NCBI GenBank assembly: GCA_946543025.1
Contig: CAMNLN010000036.1
Span: forward strand, 1-17,068
DNA length: 17,068 nt
Reading direction: 5' to 3'
From: an uncultured Verrucomicrobiota bacterium
GTDB lineage: Bacteria; Verrucomicrobiota; Kiritimatiellia; RFP12; UBA1067
Positions 5,688 through 13,646 of the stretch are shown here, one piece after another. Positions within the stretch are counted from its first letter, which is position 1; every line of letters starts with the position of its first letter. The translations under genes and the position numbers were made by a program. The notes beneath the pieces are model-generated. The model made no database searches, was not told the origin of the DNA, and saw only the letters and a program-made list of their open reading frames with translations.

Positions 5688-6986
5688 TTACGCATAGCTA
5701 TGCATTCCAGTGAATATCTTCGACAGGTTGATCCACGTGAGCGTCAGCACGATCATCGCCGCCCCCGCGAGCAGGAACGCGCGGTCCCCTTTCGCCGTCA
5801 GGCGCGGGCGCACGTGAAAGTAGGCAGCGTAGACGAGCCACGTGGCGAGCGACCACATCTCCTTCGGATCGAACTGCCACCAATGGCCCCAGCACACTTT
5901 TCCCCACGCCGCGCCCAGCACAAGCCCGAGCGTCAGCAGGAAGAACCCCGCCCCCACAAGCCGCCGCCCCGCGCCCAGCGCGGCCCGCACCAGAAGAACA
6001 TACCCCAGCACGTATGCGCCTACGTGCGGCACGAAGAACGGACTCTGCAACGCCGGCATCAACCGCCTCACGCTCCCGTCCATCACGAACCCCACCGGGA
6101 TCATCACCGCCGCCAGCAGCAGCGAATCGACGAGCAACGTGTCCTGCCGGTCCACCTTTGCGCTCACGAACGTCAGCGCGGGAATGAACGCCGCCGTGCA
6201 CATGAGGAACTCGTACAGGTTCTGCAGCGGCGGATGTCCCGTGGCTACGCACCGATGCGCCAGCATCGCCACGGCCCCCAGAAACGCCAGCCCGTAGAGG
6301 CTACGCACCGATTTCCTCATGCCCGTCACCCTGTCTGCGCCCCTCGCCCGGCAATCGTCCCGCAAGCCGCGCACTTTAGACATGGCGATCAGCAGCGCCC
6401 CTGCCAGCAACAACACTCCCCCAAAAGCCGCGAACGGCAGCCCCACGTCCTTCACGCACTGCAGGATGGTGAAGTAGAACGGCTCGCCCGTATGCGGGTT
6501 CTCCATCTCCTCGAACGAACTTTGGTAGACCCACCAGCCGTCTCGCACGAGCGGATGGTTGACGGAGATATCCGTCTTCTCGCCGCCGATGCGCCCGCAG
6601 CTCGTATATTGGCGCACCGTCCCCGTGTCCGGCCAGCGGTCGATCTTGAACTCGTCGAGCGTGAACTCGAACGCCCCGTCCACCGAGCCGGTGCGCCCGG
6701 CATGGAGCTTCAGATAGCCGTCCGGCACGCCCGCCAGCTCGTTGTACGCCCAGCCGCCCAGCACAAGCGAGAAACCGAGGTGCAGCAGCAACGCCGCCGG
6801 CCGTCGCCACGTCCAGAAGGCGGCCAGCAGACTCACCGCGCCGACTCCGCCCACCGTGCCGATGGCGGCGTAATATTTCATGACGTCAAGCGAGCGCTCG
6901 GCCCCGCAGCACGCCAGGCCGACGCTCACGGCGGCAAAGGCACACAGGGCTCCTGCCGCCCACCATGGATTCCAACGACGATTCAC
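5688..6986 (-). CDS. ccsBA: Fused ResB-CcsA cytochrome c assembly protein (system II)
   Basis: A 432-aa polytopic inner-membrane protein that exports haem and attaches it to apocytochrome c. Residues 1 to about 205 are ResB-like: hydrophobic segments near 10-28, 38-58 and 63-80, a periplasmic part with the typical HPLVRDGWWVYQSSF (134-148), and another segment near 171-192. Residues from about 215 are CcsA-like: HPPLQNLYEF (241-250), a haem-ligand candidate His311 in PHVG, the Trp-rich WWD stretch from 361 to 379 with WWQFDPKE, and a further His419 near the end. The start is GTG at 6986-6984, overlapping the stop of the upstream oxidoreductase as GTGA, so translation is coupled. The ResB half is short compared with many ResB proteins. 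No thioredoxin-like ResA or CcdA is nearby. Confidence 0.88.
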   Translation of the reverse strand: MNRRWNPWWAAGALCAFAAVSVGLACCGAERSLDVMKYYAAIGTVGGVGAVSLLAAFWTWRRPAALLLHLGFSLVLGGWAYNELAGVPDGYLKLHAGRTGSVDGAFEFTLDEFKIDRWPDTGTVRQYTSCGRIGGEKTDISVNHPLVRDGWWVYQSSFEEMENPHTGEPFYFTILQCVKDVGLPFAAFGGVLLLAGALLIAMSKVRGLRDDCRARGADRVTGMRKSVRSLYGLAFLGAVAMLAHRCVATGHPPLQNLYEFLMCTAAFIPALTFVSAKVDRQDTLLVDSLLLAAVMIPVGFVMDGSVRRLMPALQSPFFVPHVGAYVLGYVLLVRAALGAGRRLVGAGFFLLTLGLVLGAAWGKVCWGHWWQFDPKEMWSLATWLVYAAYFHVRPRLTAKGDRAFLLAGAAMIVLTLTWINLSKIFTGMHSYA

Positions 6987-8377
6987 AGCGTCCAGCCGTT
7001 GTGATGAGTCACCTCCGCCAGCCGGTTGGCCTCGGCGTTGTCGGGGAAACGCTCGGCCACAGGATCCCACTTGATTGACGAAAGGCCAAGCCGCTCGCAG
7101 ATGTTCGCCACATGCGCGATGGTGATCGAACGATGCCCCACGGCGCAGGGGCACGCCGTACGCCCGCCGGAATAGACCGCGTCGATGAAGTCCATCTCGT
7201 GCGAGACGCCCCCGCGCGGACGATAGAGATGCACGTCGCGTCCCTTCAGGTCCTTCTTCTCGTTCCATTTCTTGAGGAACTCCGGCCGCTCCAGCTTGCC
7301 GCGCGCCACGAAGAGATCGCCCTTCTTGCCGTGGAACCTGAGACCGTTCGGCAACGTGTTCGAGACATGCGCGCGGAAACCGTTCGCGTACACCACGTCG
7401 AAGGAGTAGTTCGCCGCCCAATCGAAGATGCGGTCGTCCGGATCGCGGTCGTGCGTCATGTTCTCGATCGCCACGGGGCCGCTGTCGTCCATGCCGAGCG
7501 TCCACTGGAGGATGTCGAGATGGTGCGCGCCCCAGTCGGTGATCATCCCGCCGCCCGTGCGCGAGTTGAAGCGCCAGCACATCGGATCGTGGATGCCCTG
7601 GATGAACTTGTTGTCCTCCCAGTGCTGCGCAGGCCCCTGCCACATGTCCCACATGCCTTCCGGCGTGAAATAGTCCGGAACTGGCCATAGCTCGCGGCAG
7701 AGGGAGTTCTGGTGCCCGTACATGCCCTTGTTGCCGCCGGGCAGGCCGATCTCGCACGACATGCACTCGCCGACGTACCCGCTCGCCACCAGCTCCGCCG
7801 CCACGCGGAACTCGCTCGAACTGCGTTGCTGCGACCCCACCTGGAACGTGACGCCCGTCTCCTTCGCCACGCGCGCCATCACCTTGCCCTCGGAGATGCC
7901 GAGCGACATGGGTTTCTGGCAGTAGACGCTCTTGCCGGCCCGCATCGCCATGACCGACTGGATCGCGTGCCAGTGGTCGGGCGTCGCGATCAGAACGGCG
8001 TCGACGGACGAGTCTGCCAGCACCTCGCGGAAGTCCGCGACCATGCGGCAGTCCTCGTTCTTGTAGAATCCGTCCACGCGCATCTTCGCCGGCGCGCGTC
8101 CGTATGTCTTCTCGCTCTTGTAGCTGTACTTTCCGGCGCTCAGCACCGGATCGCACACCGTCGTCACCTGCACGCGCGGGTCCTGCAGGAATCCGTTCAT
8201 GTTCGCGAAGCCCTGTGTGCCGCAGCCGATCACGGCCAGGTTCACGCGCGAGAGCGCGGACGGCCGGCGCGGCGCAGCGCGATAATCGTTGCCGTTGAAG
8301 AAGCTCCGGCAGCCGGCAGACGCCGCCGGCAGCGCCAGGACGGACGACTTGAGAAACGAGCGACGCGATACTTTCAT
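6983..8377 (-). CDS. Tat-exported Gfo/Idh/MocA-family oxidoreductase
   Basis: A 464-aa NAD(P)-dependent oxidoreductase of the type expanded in PVC bacteria, probably acting on a sugar or inositol derivative. The N terminus carries the twin-arginine motif SRRSFLK (4-10) and then SAGC at 20-23, a possible lipobox. The Rossmann motif GCGTQG is at 51-56, ATPDHWHA at 131-138, the usual EKP is QKP at 154-156, and the putative catalytic DWGAHHLD is at 281-288. The start at 8377 is chosen because AAGGAA lies at 8390-8385, seven bases upstream, and because the Tat signal begins there; a longer in-frame start would overlap the promoter. It has its own promoter in the 59-bp gap and shares GTGA with the cytochrome assembly gene. 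The substrate is unknown. Confidence 0.9.
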   Translation of the reverse strand: MKVSRRSFLKSSVLALPAASAGCRSFFNGNDYRAAPRRPSALSRVNLAVIGCGTQGFANMNGFLQDPRVQVTTVCDPVLSAGKYSYKSEKTYGRAPAKMRVDGFYKNEDCRMVADFREVLADSSVDAVLIATPDHWHAIQSVMAMRAGKSVYCQKPMSLGISEGKVMARVAKETGVTFQVGSQQRSSSEFRVAAELVASGYVGECMSCEIGLPGGNKGMYGHQNSLCRELWPVPDYFTPEGMWDMWQGPAQHWEDNKFIQGIHDPMCWRFNSRTGGGMITDWGAHHLDILQWTLGMDDSGPVAIENMTHDRDPDDRIFDWAANYSFDVVYANGFRAHVSNTLPNGLRFHGKKGDLFVARGKLERPEFLKKWNEKKDLKGRDVHLYRPRGGVSHEMDFIDAVYSGGRTACPCAVGHRSITIAHVANICERLGLSSIKWDPVAERFPDNAEANRLAEVTHHNGWTL

Positions 8378-8406
8378 GTTCGGATTCCTTGCTTTCGCTT
8401 GAGCGC

Positions 8407-8435
8407 ATGTTAGCACAGCGCGAGGGCCGCGTCAA
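8407..8435 (-). promoter_or_regulatory. Promoter of the Gfo/Idh gene
   Basis: The minus strand reads TTGACG (8435-8430), a 17-bp spacer ending in TGC, then TAACAT (8412-8407). The -35 is near consensus and the weaker -10 is helped by the extended TGn. It starts one base after the stop codon of the purine nucleoside phosphorylase gene. The predicted leader is about 24 nt and contains the Shine-Dalgarno. Confidence 0.6.
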
Positions 8436-8436
8436 C

Positions 8437-9255
8437 TCAGCACTGGGCGATGAAGTCGTCGATGAACCCCGCCATGAGAGTCTGCGCGCCGGCCGTGGCC
8501 GCCAGCACCTCCTCGTGGCAGAGCGGCTTGGACGAGATGCCGGCCGCGAGGTTCGAAACCAGCGCCACGCCCGCCACCTTGATGCCGCAGGCGTGTGCGA
8601 ACACGGCCTCGGGCACCGTGCTCATGCCCACCACGTCCGCCCCCATGCGTCCGTACGCACGGATCTCCGCCGGCGTCTCGAACACCGGCCCGGACGTAAA
8701 CGCGTAGATGCCTTCCATCACGCGCAGCCCGCGCCGGTTGGCGACCGCGTGCAAGACATCGCGCAGATGCTGGGTGTAGATGTCCGACATGTCCGGAAAG
8801 CGCGGTCCCCAGACGGGATTGTGCGGCCCCACGAGCGGATTGATCCCTACCGTATTGACATGATCCTTCAGGATCACCAGGTCGCCCGGCTTGAGCGCAG
8901 GATTGATCCCGCCAGAGGCGTTGGTGAGCAGCAGCTTGCCGCATCCCATCCGCCGCGCCAGCTCCACGGGGAGAACCACGGTCTCCCAGCCCACGCCCTC
9001 GTACCAGTGGCGGCGGCCACAGAACGCGGCGATACGCTTCCCGGCGCGCTCGTACAGCTTGAACTCGCCCGCGTGCCCCACCACCGTGGCGGCTCCGAAG
9101 CCGGGAATGTCCGCGTAGGAGAGGTTCAGGAGCGTACGGTCCGCCGTCAACGCCTCGCCCCAGCCGCTCCCGAGGATGATGGCGAGATCGGGCGGCGTGC
9201 GGAAGCACTCGTCCGGCAGGAAGTCTGCCGCCTTGTCAAAGATTGTGCAGTTCAT
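8437..9255 (-). CDS. punA: Purine nucleoside phosphorylase (trimeric PNP family)
   Basis: A 272-aa cytoplasmic enzyme that splits inosine or guanosine with phosphate to give the free base and ribose 1-phosphate, in purine salvage. Phosphate-site motifs are GSGWG (29-33), His61 in VVGHAG, GRRHWYEG (80-87) and TNASGG (111-116). The base-site residues align with mammalian Glu201, Met219 and Asn243 as Glu193, Met211 and Asn235, with identical spacing. The Asn predicts preference for 6-oxopurines. Length is normal. The ATG overlaps the last 20 bp of pyrC in another frame, with AAAGGTG at 9269-9263, seven bases upstream, so the two nucleotide genes form a coupled pair. Confidence 0.94.
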   Translation of the reverse strand: MNCTIFDKAADFLPDECFRTPPDLAIILGSGWGEALTADRTLLNLSYADIPGFGAATVVGHAGEFKLYERAGKRIAAFCGRRHWYEGVGWETVVLPVELARRMGCGKLLLTNASGGINPALKPGDLVILKDHVNTVGINPLVGPHNPVWGPRFPDMSDIYTQHLRDVLHAVANRRGLRVMEGIYAFTSGPVFETPAEIRAYGRMGADVVGMSTVPEAVFAHACGIKVAGVALVSNLAAGISSKPLCHEEVLAATAGAQTLMAGFIDDFIAQC

Positions 9256-10402
9256 TGTGCGTCACCTTTCCGTTGAAGACCGTCAGCACGGGCCATGCGG
9301 CAAAGCGCATCCCCGCGAACGGCTGGTTTCTGGATCGTGTCTTGAAGGCCGCCGGATCGACCGTCCGGTTCGCCTGCAAGTCGAGGATCGTGAAGTTCGT
9401 CTCGGCAGGCGCGGGCTTTTCGCCGAGAAGCGCGGCGGGACCGGTCGTCCAGCGGGCGATCCAGTCCTCGGGCGACATGCCTTCTTGCACCACCATCGCC
9501 TCCCAGGTGACGGCCGCCGCCGTCTCAAGGCCCACGATGCCGTTCGCCGCCGCACGAAAGCCGCCCTGCTTCTTCGCCGCAGGATGCGGCGCGTGGTCGG
9601 TGGCGAAGAGGCCGAGCGTGCCGTCCTTCACACCCGCGCGGATGGCCGCAACGTCCTCGCGGTTGCCGAGCGGCGGGGCCATCTTCCAGTTTGCGTCGTC
9701 GCCGGGGATATCCTCGCAGGAGAGGAGCAGATGGTGCGGCGTCGCCTCGCCCGTCACGGGCAGGCCCTCACGTTGCGCCGCGCGGATAAGTTCCACCGTG
9801 CCCGCGCAGGAGATATGCTGGACATGGAGCGCGCACCCCGTCACGCGGCAGATGGCGATGTCGCGCCGCACGGCCTCCGTCTCGGCCTCAGGCGGCATCA
9901 CCGGCAGGTTGAATCGGCGCGCGATCGCGCAGTCGCGCATCACGCCGCCCGCCAGCAGGGACGGCACGACGGCGTGTTGCATCACCGGCTTGCCAAGCTT
10001 CGCGGCGCGGCGCATCGCCTCCTCCATCACGTGCGCGTCCTCCACGAACGCGCCGTCGTCCGTGAACGCCACGGCCCCAGCTGCCGCCAATCCTTCCAAA
10101 TCCGCCACCTCGCGTCCGAGACGCCCCTTCGTGATGCAGGCCGAAGGCGCGATGCGCACGGGAAGCGAAGCGTCCTCAATCTGCTCATGCAGCCATTCTG
10201 GATTGTCGCCCGCCGGCGTCGTGTTCGGCATCGTGGTCACGCATGTAAAGCCGCCGACGACGGCAGCCTGCGCGCCCGTCGCGCGCGTCTCGGCCTCCGG
10301 TACGCCCGGATCGCGAAAGTGGACATGCACGTCCCGCATGCCGCCCGGCACGACCAGCCATCGTCCGGACCCTTTCAAACGATTTGTCACCTCGGTCAAC
10401 AT
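9236..10402 (-). CDS. pyrC: Dihydroorotase (class I)
   Basis: A zinc-dependent amidohydrolase that interconverts carbamoyl-aspartate and dihydroorotate in pyrimidine synthesis, about 388 aa. Motifs, numbered from the ATG at 10402: the metal-binding HVHFRDPG with His26 and His28, TDDG at 114-117, His143 in VMQHAV, His196 in HVQHIS, ATPHHL near 220, and the catalytic Asp269 in ATDHAPH. The usual NPP of the substrate loop reads APP here (KMAPPL). An in-frame GTG at 10408 is also possible, but the extended -10 places transcription start exactly on the ATG at 10402 and no Shine-Dalgarno is present, so the ATG is preferred and the mRNA is probably leaderless. It overlaps the phosphorylase gene by 20 bp. 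Confidence 0.93.
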   Translation of the reverse strand: MLTEVTNRLKGSGRWLVVPGGMRDVHVHFRDPGVPEAETRATGAQAAVVGGFTCVTTMPNTTPAGDNPEWLHEQIEDASLPVRIAPSACITKGRLGREVADLEGLAAAGAVAFTDDGAFVEDAHVMEEAMRRAAKLGKPVMQHAVVPSLLAGGVMRDCAIARRFNLPVMPPEAETEAVRRDIAICRVTGCALHVQHISCAGTVELIRAAQREGLPVTGEATPHHLLLSCEDIPGDDANWKMAPPLGNREDVAAIRAGVKDGTLGLFATDHAPHPAAKKQGGFRAAANGIVGLETAAAVTWEAMVVQEGMSPEDWIARWTTGPAALLGEKPAPAETNFTILDLQANRTVDPAAFKTRSRNQPFAGMRFAAWPVLTVFNGKVTHNELHNL

Positions 10403-10408
10403 GTCCAC

Positions 10409-10417
10409 ATTTTACCA
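10409..10417 (-). promoter_or_regulatory. Extended -10 promoter of pyrC
   Basis: The minus strand reads TGGTAAAAT, an extended TGn followed by TAAAAT (10414-10409), one mismatch from consensus. No good -35 is seen at 17-18 bp. Counting seven bases from the end of the -10 puts +1 at 10402, the A of the ATG. The context TGTGGTAnAATGT is shared with the promoter at 14658-14666. Confidence 0.55.
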
Positions 10418-10438
10418 CAAATCAGCACTGTGACGACT

Positions 10439-11563
10439 CTAGCCGCGCAGGAGGAAGGTGCGCGTGGGTTCGGTGGCGTCGCCGCAAAAGAACTGCACTG
10501 CCACGCGCGCGTCCGAAACTTCCAGCCGATAATGTCCGACGGCGCCGGCGAACAGATAGTCCTTCACGTAGGGCCGATACTCGTCGGCCAAACGCAACAG
10601 GCTATCCCGTTCCTTCTGCGGGATGGCGCGCCCGTAACGCTTCTTGGCGGCGCTCGCGCGCGTACCGTAGGCCGCCGCACCTTCGTCGCGGACAACTAAC
10701 TTCGCATCCTCGCTCGCCCACACGCTGTTGGCGACGAACTGCGTGATACGTCCCTCGGGGAAGACGCAATCGTAGTATTCAAGGCAATGCGTATGGCCCG
10801 CCAGCACGATCGCGTTGCGCTCGGCCAGCAGACGGCGGATCTCGCGCCGTGCGGCGTCGTACTTCGGCCACCCCAGCAGGAACCAGCGTCCGGCGCAGTT
10901 GGGGATCGCCGGGCCGTGCGACACGACGAAGACATGGCGAGCGTCCGCGCTTTCCGCCAGCAGACGCTTCAGAAGCGCCACATTCGGGCGCGGCGCGTTG
11001 AAATCGACCACGATGTAGGCGTCCGGCCCCTGCCGAAACGCGAACGTCGTGCCGGGCACGGGACATTTCAGCTCCGCAGACATGACCGACGGCATCATCT
11101 CGTCGTACGCAGCCAACGCGCCGGTACCGCGGATATCGTGGTTTCCTACCACGGTGACAAACGGAAGTTCCCCGTAGGCGCGCTTCGCGATGCCGAGCAT
11201 GTCCGCCAGCATCCGCTTGTGGATCGCGGGGTTGGCACAGTCGCCCTGCACAAGGTCACCCATCTGCAGCGCGAACGCGGCGTCGGACCGCAGGCAGACA
11301 GCGGAGGCCTTGAGCAGCCTCGGCATGCGGTCGGCCCACATCTCGGCGTTGCGCACATGCTCGCGCAGGTGGAGCTCATAGCGGGCCTTGGACGTGTCCG
11401 TCAAGTATTCCGCGTGGTATTTCTTCGTATCGGTCGAGTCGAAGTGCGTATCGCCCAGAAGTGCTACCGAATAGGTATCGCCATCCTTCTCCTGGTTCAG
11501 GCTCGCGCATCCGGCCAGCCAACCGCCCGCGATCCCAAGGAAACCGCGCCGCGAAATGTTCAT
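10439..11563 (-). CDS. Tat-exported calcineurin-like metallophosphoesterase
   Basis: A 374-aa dimetal phosphoesterase of the calcineurin-like superfamily, acting outside the cytoplasm. The N terminus MNISRRGFLG holds the twin-arginine motif and is followed by LAGC at 16-19, a clear lipobox, so a Tat-exported lipoprotein is likely. Metal ligands are in place: GDTH with Asp38 and His40, Asp103 in MGDLVQGD, GNHD with Asn141, His206 in VVSHG, and GHTH with His247 and His249. The start at 11563 has AAGGAG at 11575-11570, six bases upstream. Its ATG overlaps the stop of the upstream membrane-protein gene as ATGA, so the two are translationally coupled. The phosphoester substrate is unknown; purple-acid-like or nucleotide phosphatases share the fold. 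Confidence 0.88.
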   Translation of the reverse strand: MNISRRGFLGIAGGWLAGCASLNQEKDGDTYSVALLGDTHFDSTDTKKYHAEYLTDTSKARYELHLREHVRNAEMWADRMPRLLKASAVCLRSDAAFALQMGDLVQGDCANPAIHKRMLADMLGIAKRAYGELPFVTVVGNHDIRGTGALAAYDEMMPSVMSAELKCPVPGTTFAFRQGPDAYIVVDFNAPRPNVALLKRLLAESADARHVFVVSHGPAIPNCAGRWFLLGWPKYDAARREIRRLLAERNAIVLAGHTHCLEYYDCVFPEGRITQFVANSVWASEDAKLVVRDEGAAAYGTRASAAKKRYGRAIPQKERDSLLRLADEYRPYVKDYLFAGAVGHYRLEVSDARVAVQFFCGDATEPTRTFLLRG

Positions 11564-13458
11564 GTCGTTCTCCTTTCCTTTTCTGTGACAAGCGAAACGA
11601 TCGCCCATGCGCCGACGCCGACCGTCGTCAGGACGGACAGGAGCGTCAGGAGCTGGGCCGTACGGTCGGGTGACGGCGGTGGCGGCGATGGCGGCGGCAC
11701 CCCCTTCACCTGCAGCAGCACGATGGCCGACGTCGCCTGGGGCGATTTCCGAATGCCGTGCTTGACGGAGATTGAATAGAATCCAACAGGCGACAGCTCG
11801 CCGCGCTGCCACCGTTCGCCCAGCGATTTATCCTTTTGCAACATCGCTCCGGAGGCAAGGACGAACCGGACCCCCTCCTCTGTCGCGGCATTTGCCGTCT
11901 CCGCCAAATGAAGGCGCAGCGACTCGCCCACGAGCTGCCCGCCCTCCTGCGGCGACATCGCCACGAACACCTTCCCGCCGCCCTGCTTCACGGCATCTTC
12001 CGCAGCCGCGTTCTCTGCCTTCTGGAACGAAACGTCCTCGATCGCCAGATACTTCGCGTCGACGCGCGCAAGGTCGATCACGTTCGCCGCCGCCAGCACG
12101 CACAGCGCCGTCCCTACCCATGCGCGCGCCGCGCCAAACCGCTCGTACACCCACGCAAGGCCGTAGCCCGCCAGCACCGCCGTACAGAATTCCAGCAGGT
12201 GGACGAACTTCACCGGCGCGCGCAGATAGTCGCCGAACGGCAAGGCGAACACGAGCCGGTAGAACGGCGTGAAGCTACCCAACGCACACAAGTAGACGAT
12301 GACCGCCGTCACCGTCCAGAACGGCACGTCGGAGTAGCTTGTTCGCAGTTCGCGATTTGCGACTCGCGGTTCGCGACGCACACGCCACCAGCCGACGATG
12401 CCAACGACGGCGAACAGGACTGTCAAGAAACCGAAGTAGAGCGAATGCTGGCGGTACGGCATCCAGATAGTCTCGCCCGCCTTGAGCGTCTCGCCCGTCA
12501 CAGGGTGCTTCTGACCGGCGGCATTCGGCGGCACCACGATCTGCTGGCCGAGGCGTCCGCGATAGGGGTTCTTCGGGCTGACGCGCGGGTCGTTCGAGCC
12601 GCCGTGGACTTCCGCCGCCACGAACTCCAGCGTATCCTCCGGCGGCAGCGACCAGCTCGTGCAGAACCGCCAGCGCTCCTCGCGCGCCGCATCTCCCTTG
12701 TCGTCGGCGGACGCCGTCTTGCCGGAGGTGTCGGCGATCTGCTTGTCGCGCCCCGCGAGGTCGTGAAACAGCGCGCGGCCGAACTGCGGCGCGCCCGCCG
12801 CGAGCGCCATCACCGCGACGATCCCAACGCCTACGAGGAGCCGCCCCCACCGCAACGTGCGGCGTTCGCGCACGATGCACCACACGCCGTAGGCGAAGGT
12901 GAGCGCCGTGAAGAGCAGCCACAAGTCGGGCTGCTGCGCGCCGCCCCAGGCCAGCGTCGCGCCCAGCAAGGCCCAGTTGCGCCACTTCCCCTTCCGCACG
13001 CAGCGGTCCACGAGGCCGAACGCGAACGGCCCGTACATAAGCCAGATAAACCAGCCGAGATGCCCCGCCGAGAAAAGCGTAAAGCAGTAGCCCATCAGGC
13101 CGAACGCCGCGCCGCCGCCGTACGCGCCCACGAGCGACACGCGCCGTCCGCGCAGATAGAACACTACGCCGAGCGCCGCCAGGTAGGCGGCCAGCGCGTA
13201 CTGCAGTTCCTGCCAAAAGTACATGCCGCCGAGCACGTGCATGAGGTCGGACGGGATAAAACGCCCGCCCGCGCAAACGTCCGCGAACCACTTCGCACCG
13301 TCGTTGACAGCATAGGCGATGGCGTTGTCCGGCTCCACGGGCGCCTTGTCGAGCGCCCACGTGCCCCAGAAGATGAACGTCATGCAAACGACATACAACG
13401 TCGTGAACGCCAGGAACGCGATCGTCGACGGTCTAAGGAAGAAGTCTTTCAGTTTCAT
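11560..13458 (-). CDS. Polytopic YfhO-like membrane protein
   Basis: A 632-aa integral membrane protein. Hydrophobic segments lie near residues 12-30, 80-100, 108-128, 133-150, 161-175, 177-196, 204-223, 340-358, 380-398 and 418-450, with one more near 590-610 after a Pro/Ser-rich stretch (PPPSPPPPSP). The large loop at about 225-339, with TSWSLPPEDTLEF, HGGSND and a following YRGRLG, and the later YLRAPVKF, recall YfhO-family GT-C-fold proteins linked to glycosylation of envelope polymers in other bacteria. No experimental function can be read off. The start at 13458 is chosen because a strong promoter puts +1 one base upstream; no Shine-Dalgarno is present, so the mRNA is probably leaderless. 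It is coupled by ATGA to the metallophosphoesterase gene. Confidence 0.72.
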   Translation of the reverse strand: MKLKDFFLRPSTIAFLAFTTLYVVCMTFIFWGTWALDKAPVEPDNAIAYAVNDGAKWFADVCAGGRFIPSDLMHVLGGMYFWQELQYALAAYLAALGVVFYLRGRRVSLVGAYGGGAAFGLMGYCFTLFSAGHLGWFIWLMYGPFAFGLVDRCVRKGKWRNWALLGATLAWGGAQQPDLWLLFTALTFAYGVWCIVRERRTLRWGRLLVGVGIVAVMALAAGAPQFGRALFHDLAGRDKQIADTSGKTASADDKGDAAREERWRFCTSWSLPPEDTLEFVAAEVHGGSNDPRVSPKNPYRGRLGQQIVVPPNAAGQKHPVTGETLKAGETIWMPYRQHSLYFGFLTVLFAVVGIVGWWRVRREPRVANRELRTSYSDVPFWTVTAVIVYLCALGSFTPFYRLVFALPFGDYLRAPVKFVHLLEFCTAVLAGYGLAWVYERFGAARAWVGTALCVLAAANVIDLARVDAKYLAIEDVSFQKAENAAAEDAVKQGGGKVFVAMSPQEGGQLVGESLRLHLAETANAATEEGVRFVLASGAMLQKDKSLGERWQRGELSPVGFYSISVKHGIRKSPQATSAIVLLQVKGVPPPSPPPPSPDRTAQLLTLLSVLTTVGVGAWAIVSLVTEKERRTT

Positions 13459-13465
13459 CGGCAAG

Positions 13466-13494
13466 ATAATAGCACACGCCCGACATTGAGGCAA
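13466..13494 (-). promoter_or_regulatory. Promoter of the YfhO-like gene
   Basis: The minus strand reads TTGCCT (13494-13489), a 17-bp spacer ending TGC, then TATTAT (13471-13466), an extended -10 one mismatch from consensus. The predicted +1 is 13459, one base before the ATG at 13458, with no ribosome-binding site. The rest of the 188-bp gap holds a hairpin (13588-13603) and a doubtful 37-codon frame. Confidence 0.6.
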
Positions 13495-13587
13495 CTGCGA
13501 AGGCATGTGCGTCTGCGCCGCGTTCGTCAATCAGTTTCCCGGCCATTTCGCGGTTCCTTTCAAATTGATTCGTTCGGCGTACGGCTC

Positions 13588-13603
13588 GGCGAGTCGCCTC
13601 GCC
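13588..13603. repeat. GC-rich hairpin between genes
   Basis: GGCGAG (13588-13593) and CTCGCC (13598-13603) form a 6-bp stem with a TCGC loop, 43 bp past the stop of the reductase gene. No run of T follows on either strand, so it is not a typical intrinsic terminator. It could be a dispersed intergenic element or part of a Rho-type 3' end. Confidence 0.4.
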
Positions 13604-13646
13604 CCACCGCTTCCTTTCCCGCACGCGAGGCAGCCGGGGCTTCCCG

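Noticed and set aside
4505..5695. Upstream ATG at 5695 as start of the D,D-carboxypeptidase
   Set aside because: It would add a charged stretch before the signal sequence and lacks a well-placed ribosome site; the ATG at 5632 has GAGGAA and begins the signal peptide.
6987..8435. Single 915-codon frame joining the region antiparallel to the Gfo/Idh gene with the ResB-CcsA gene
   Set aside because: The first half is an out-of-frame shadow of the Gfo/Idh gene; the real ResB-CcsA start is the GTG at 6986.
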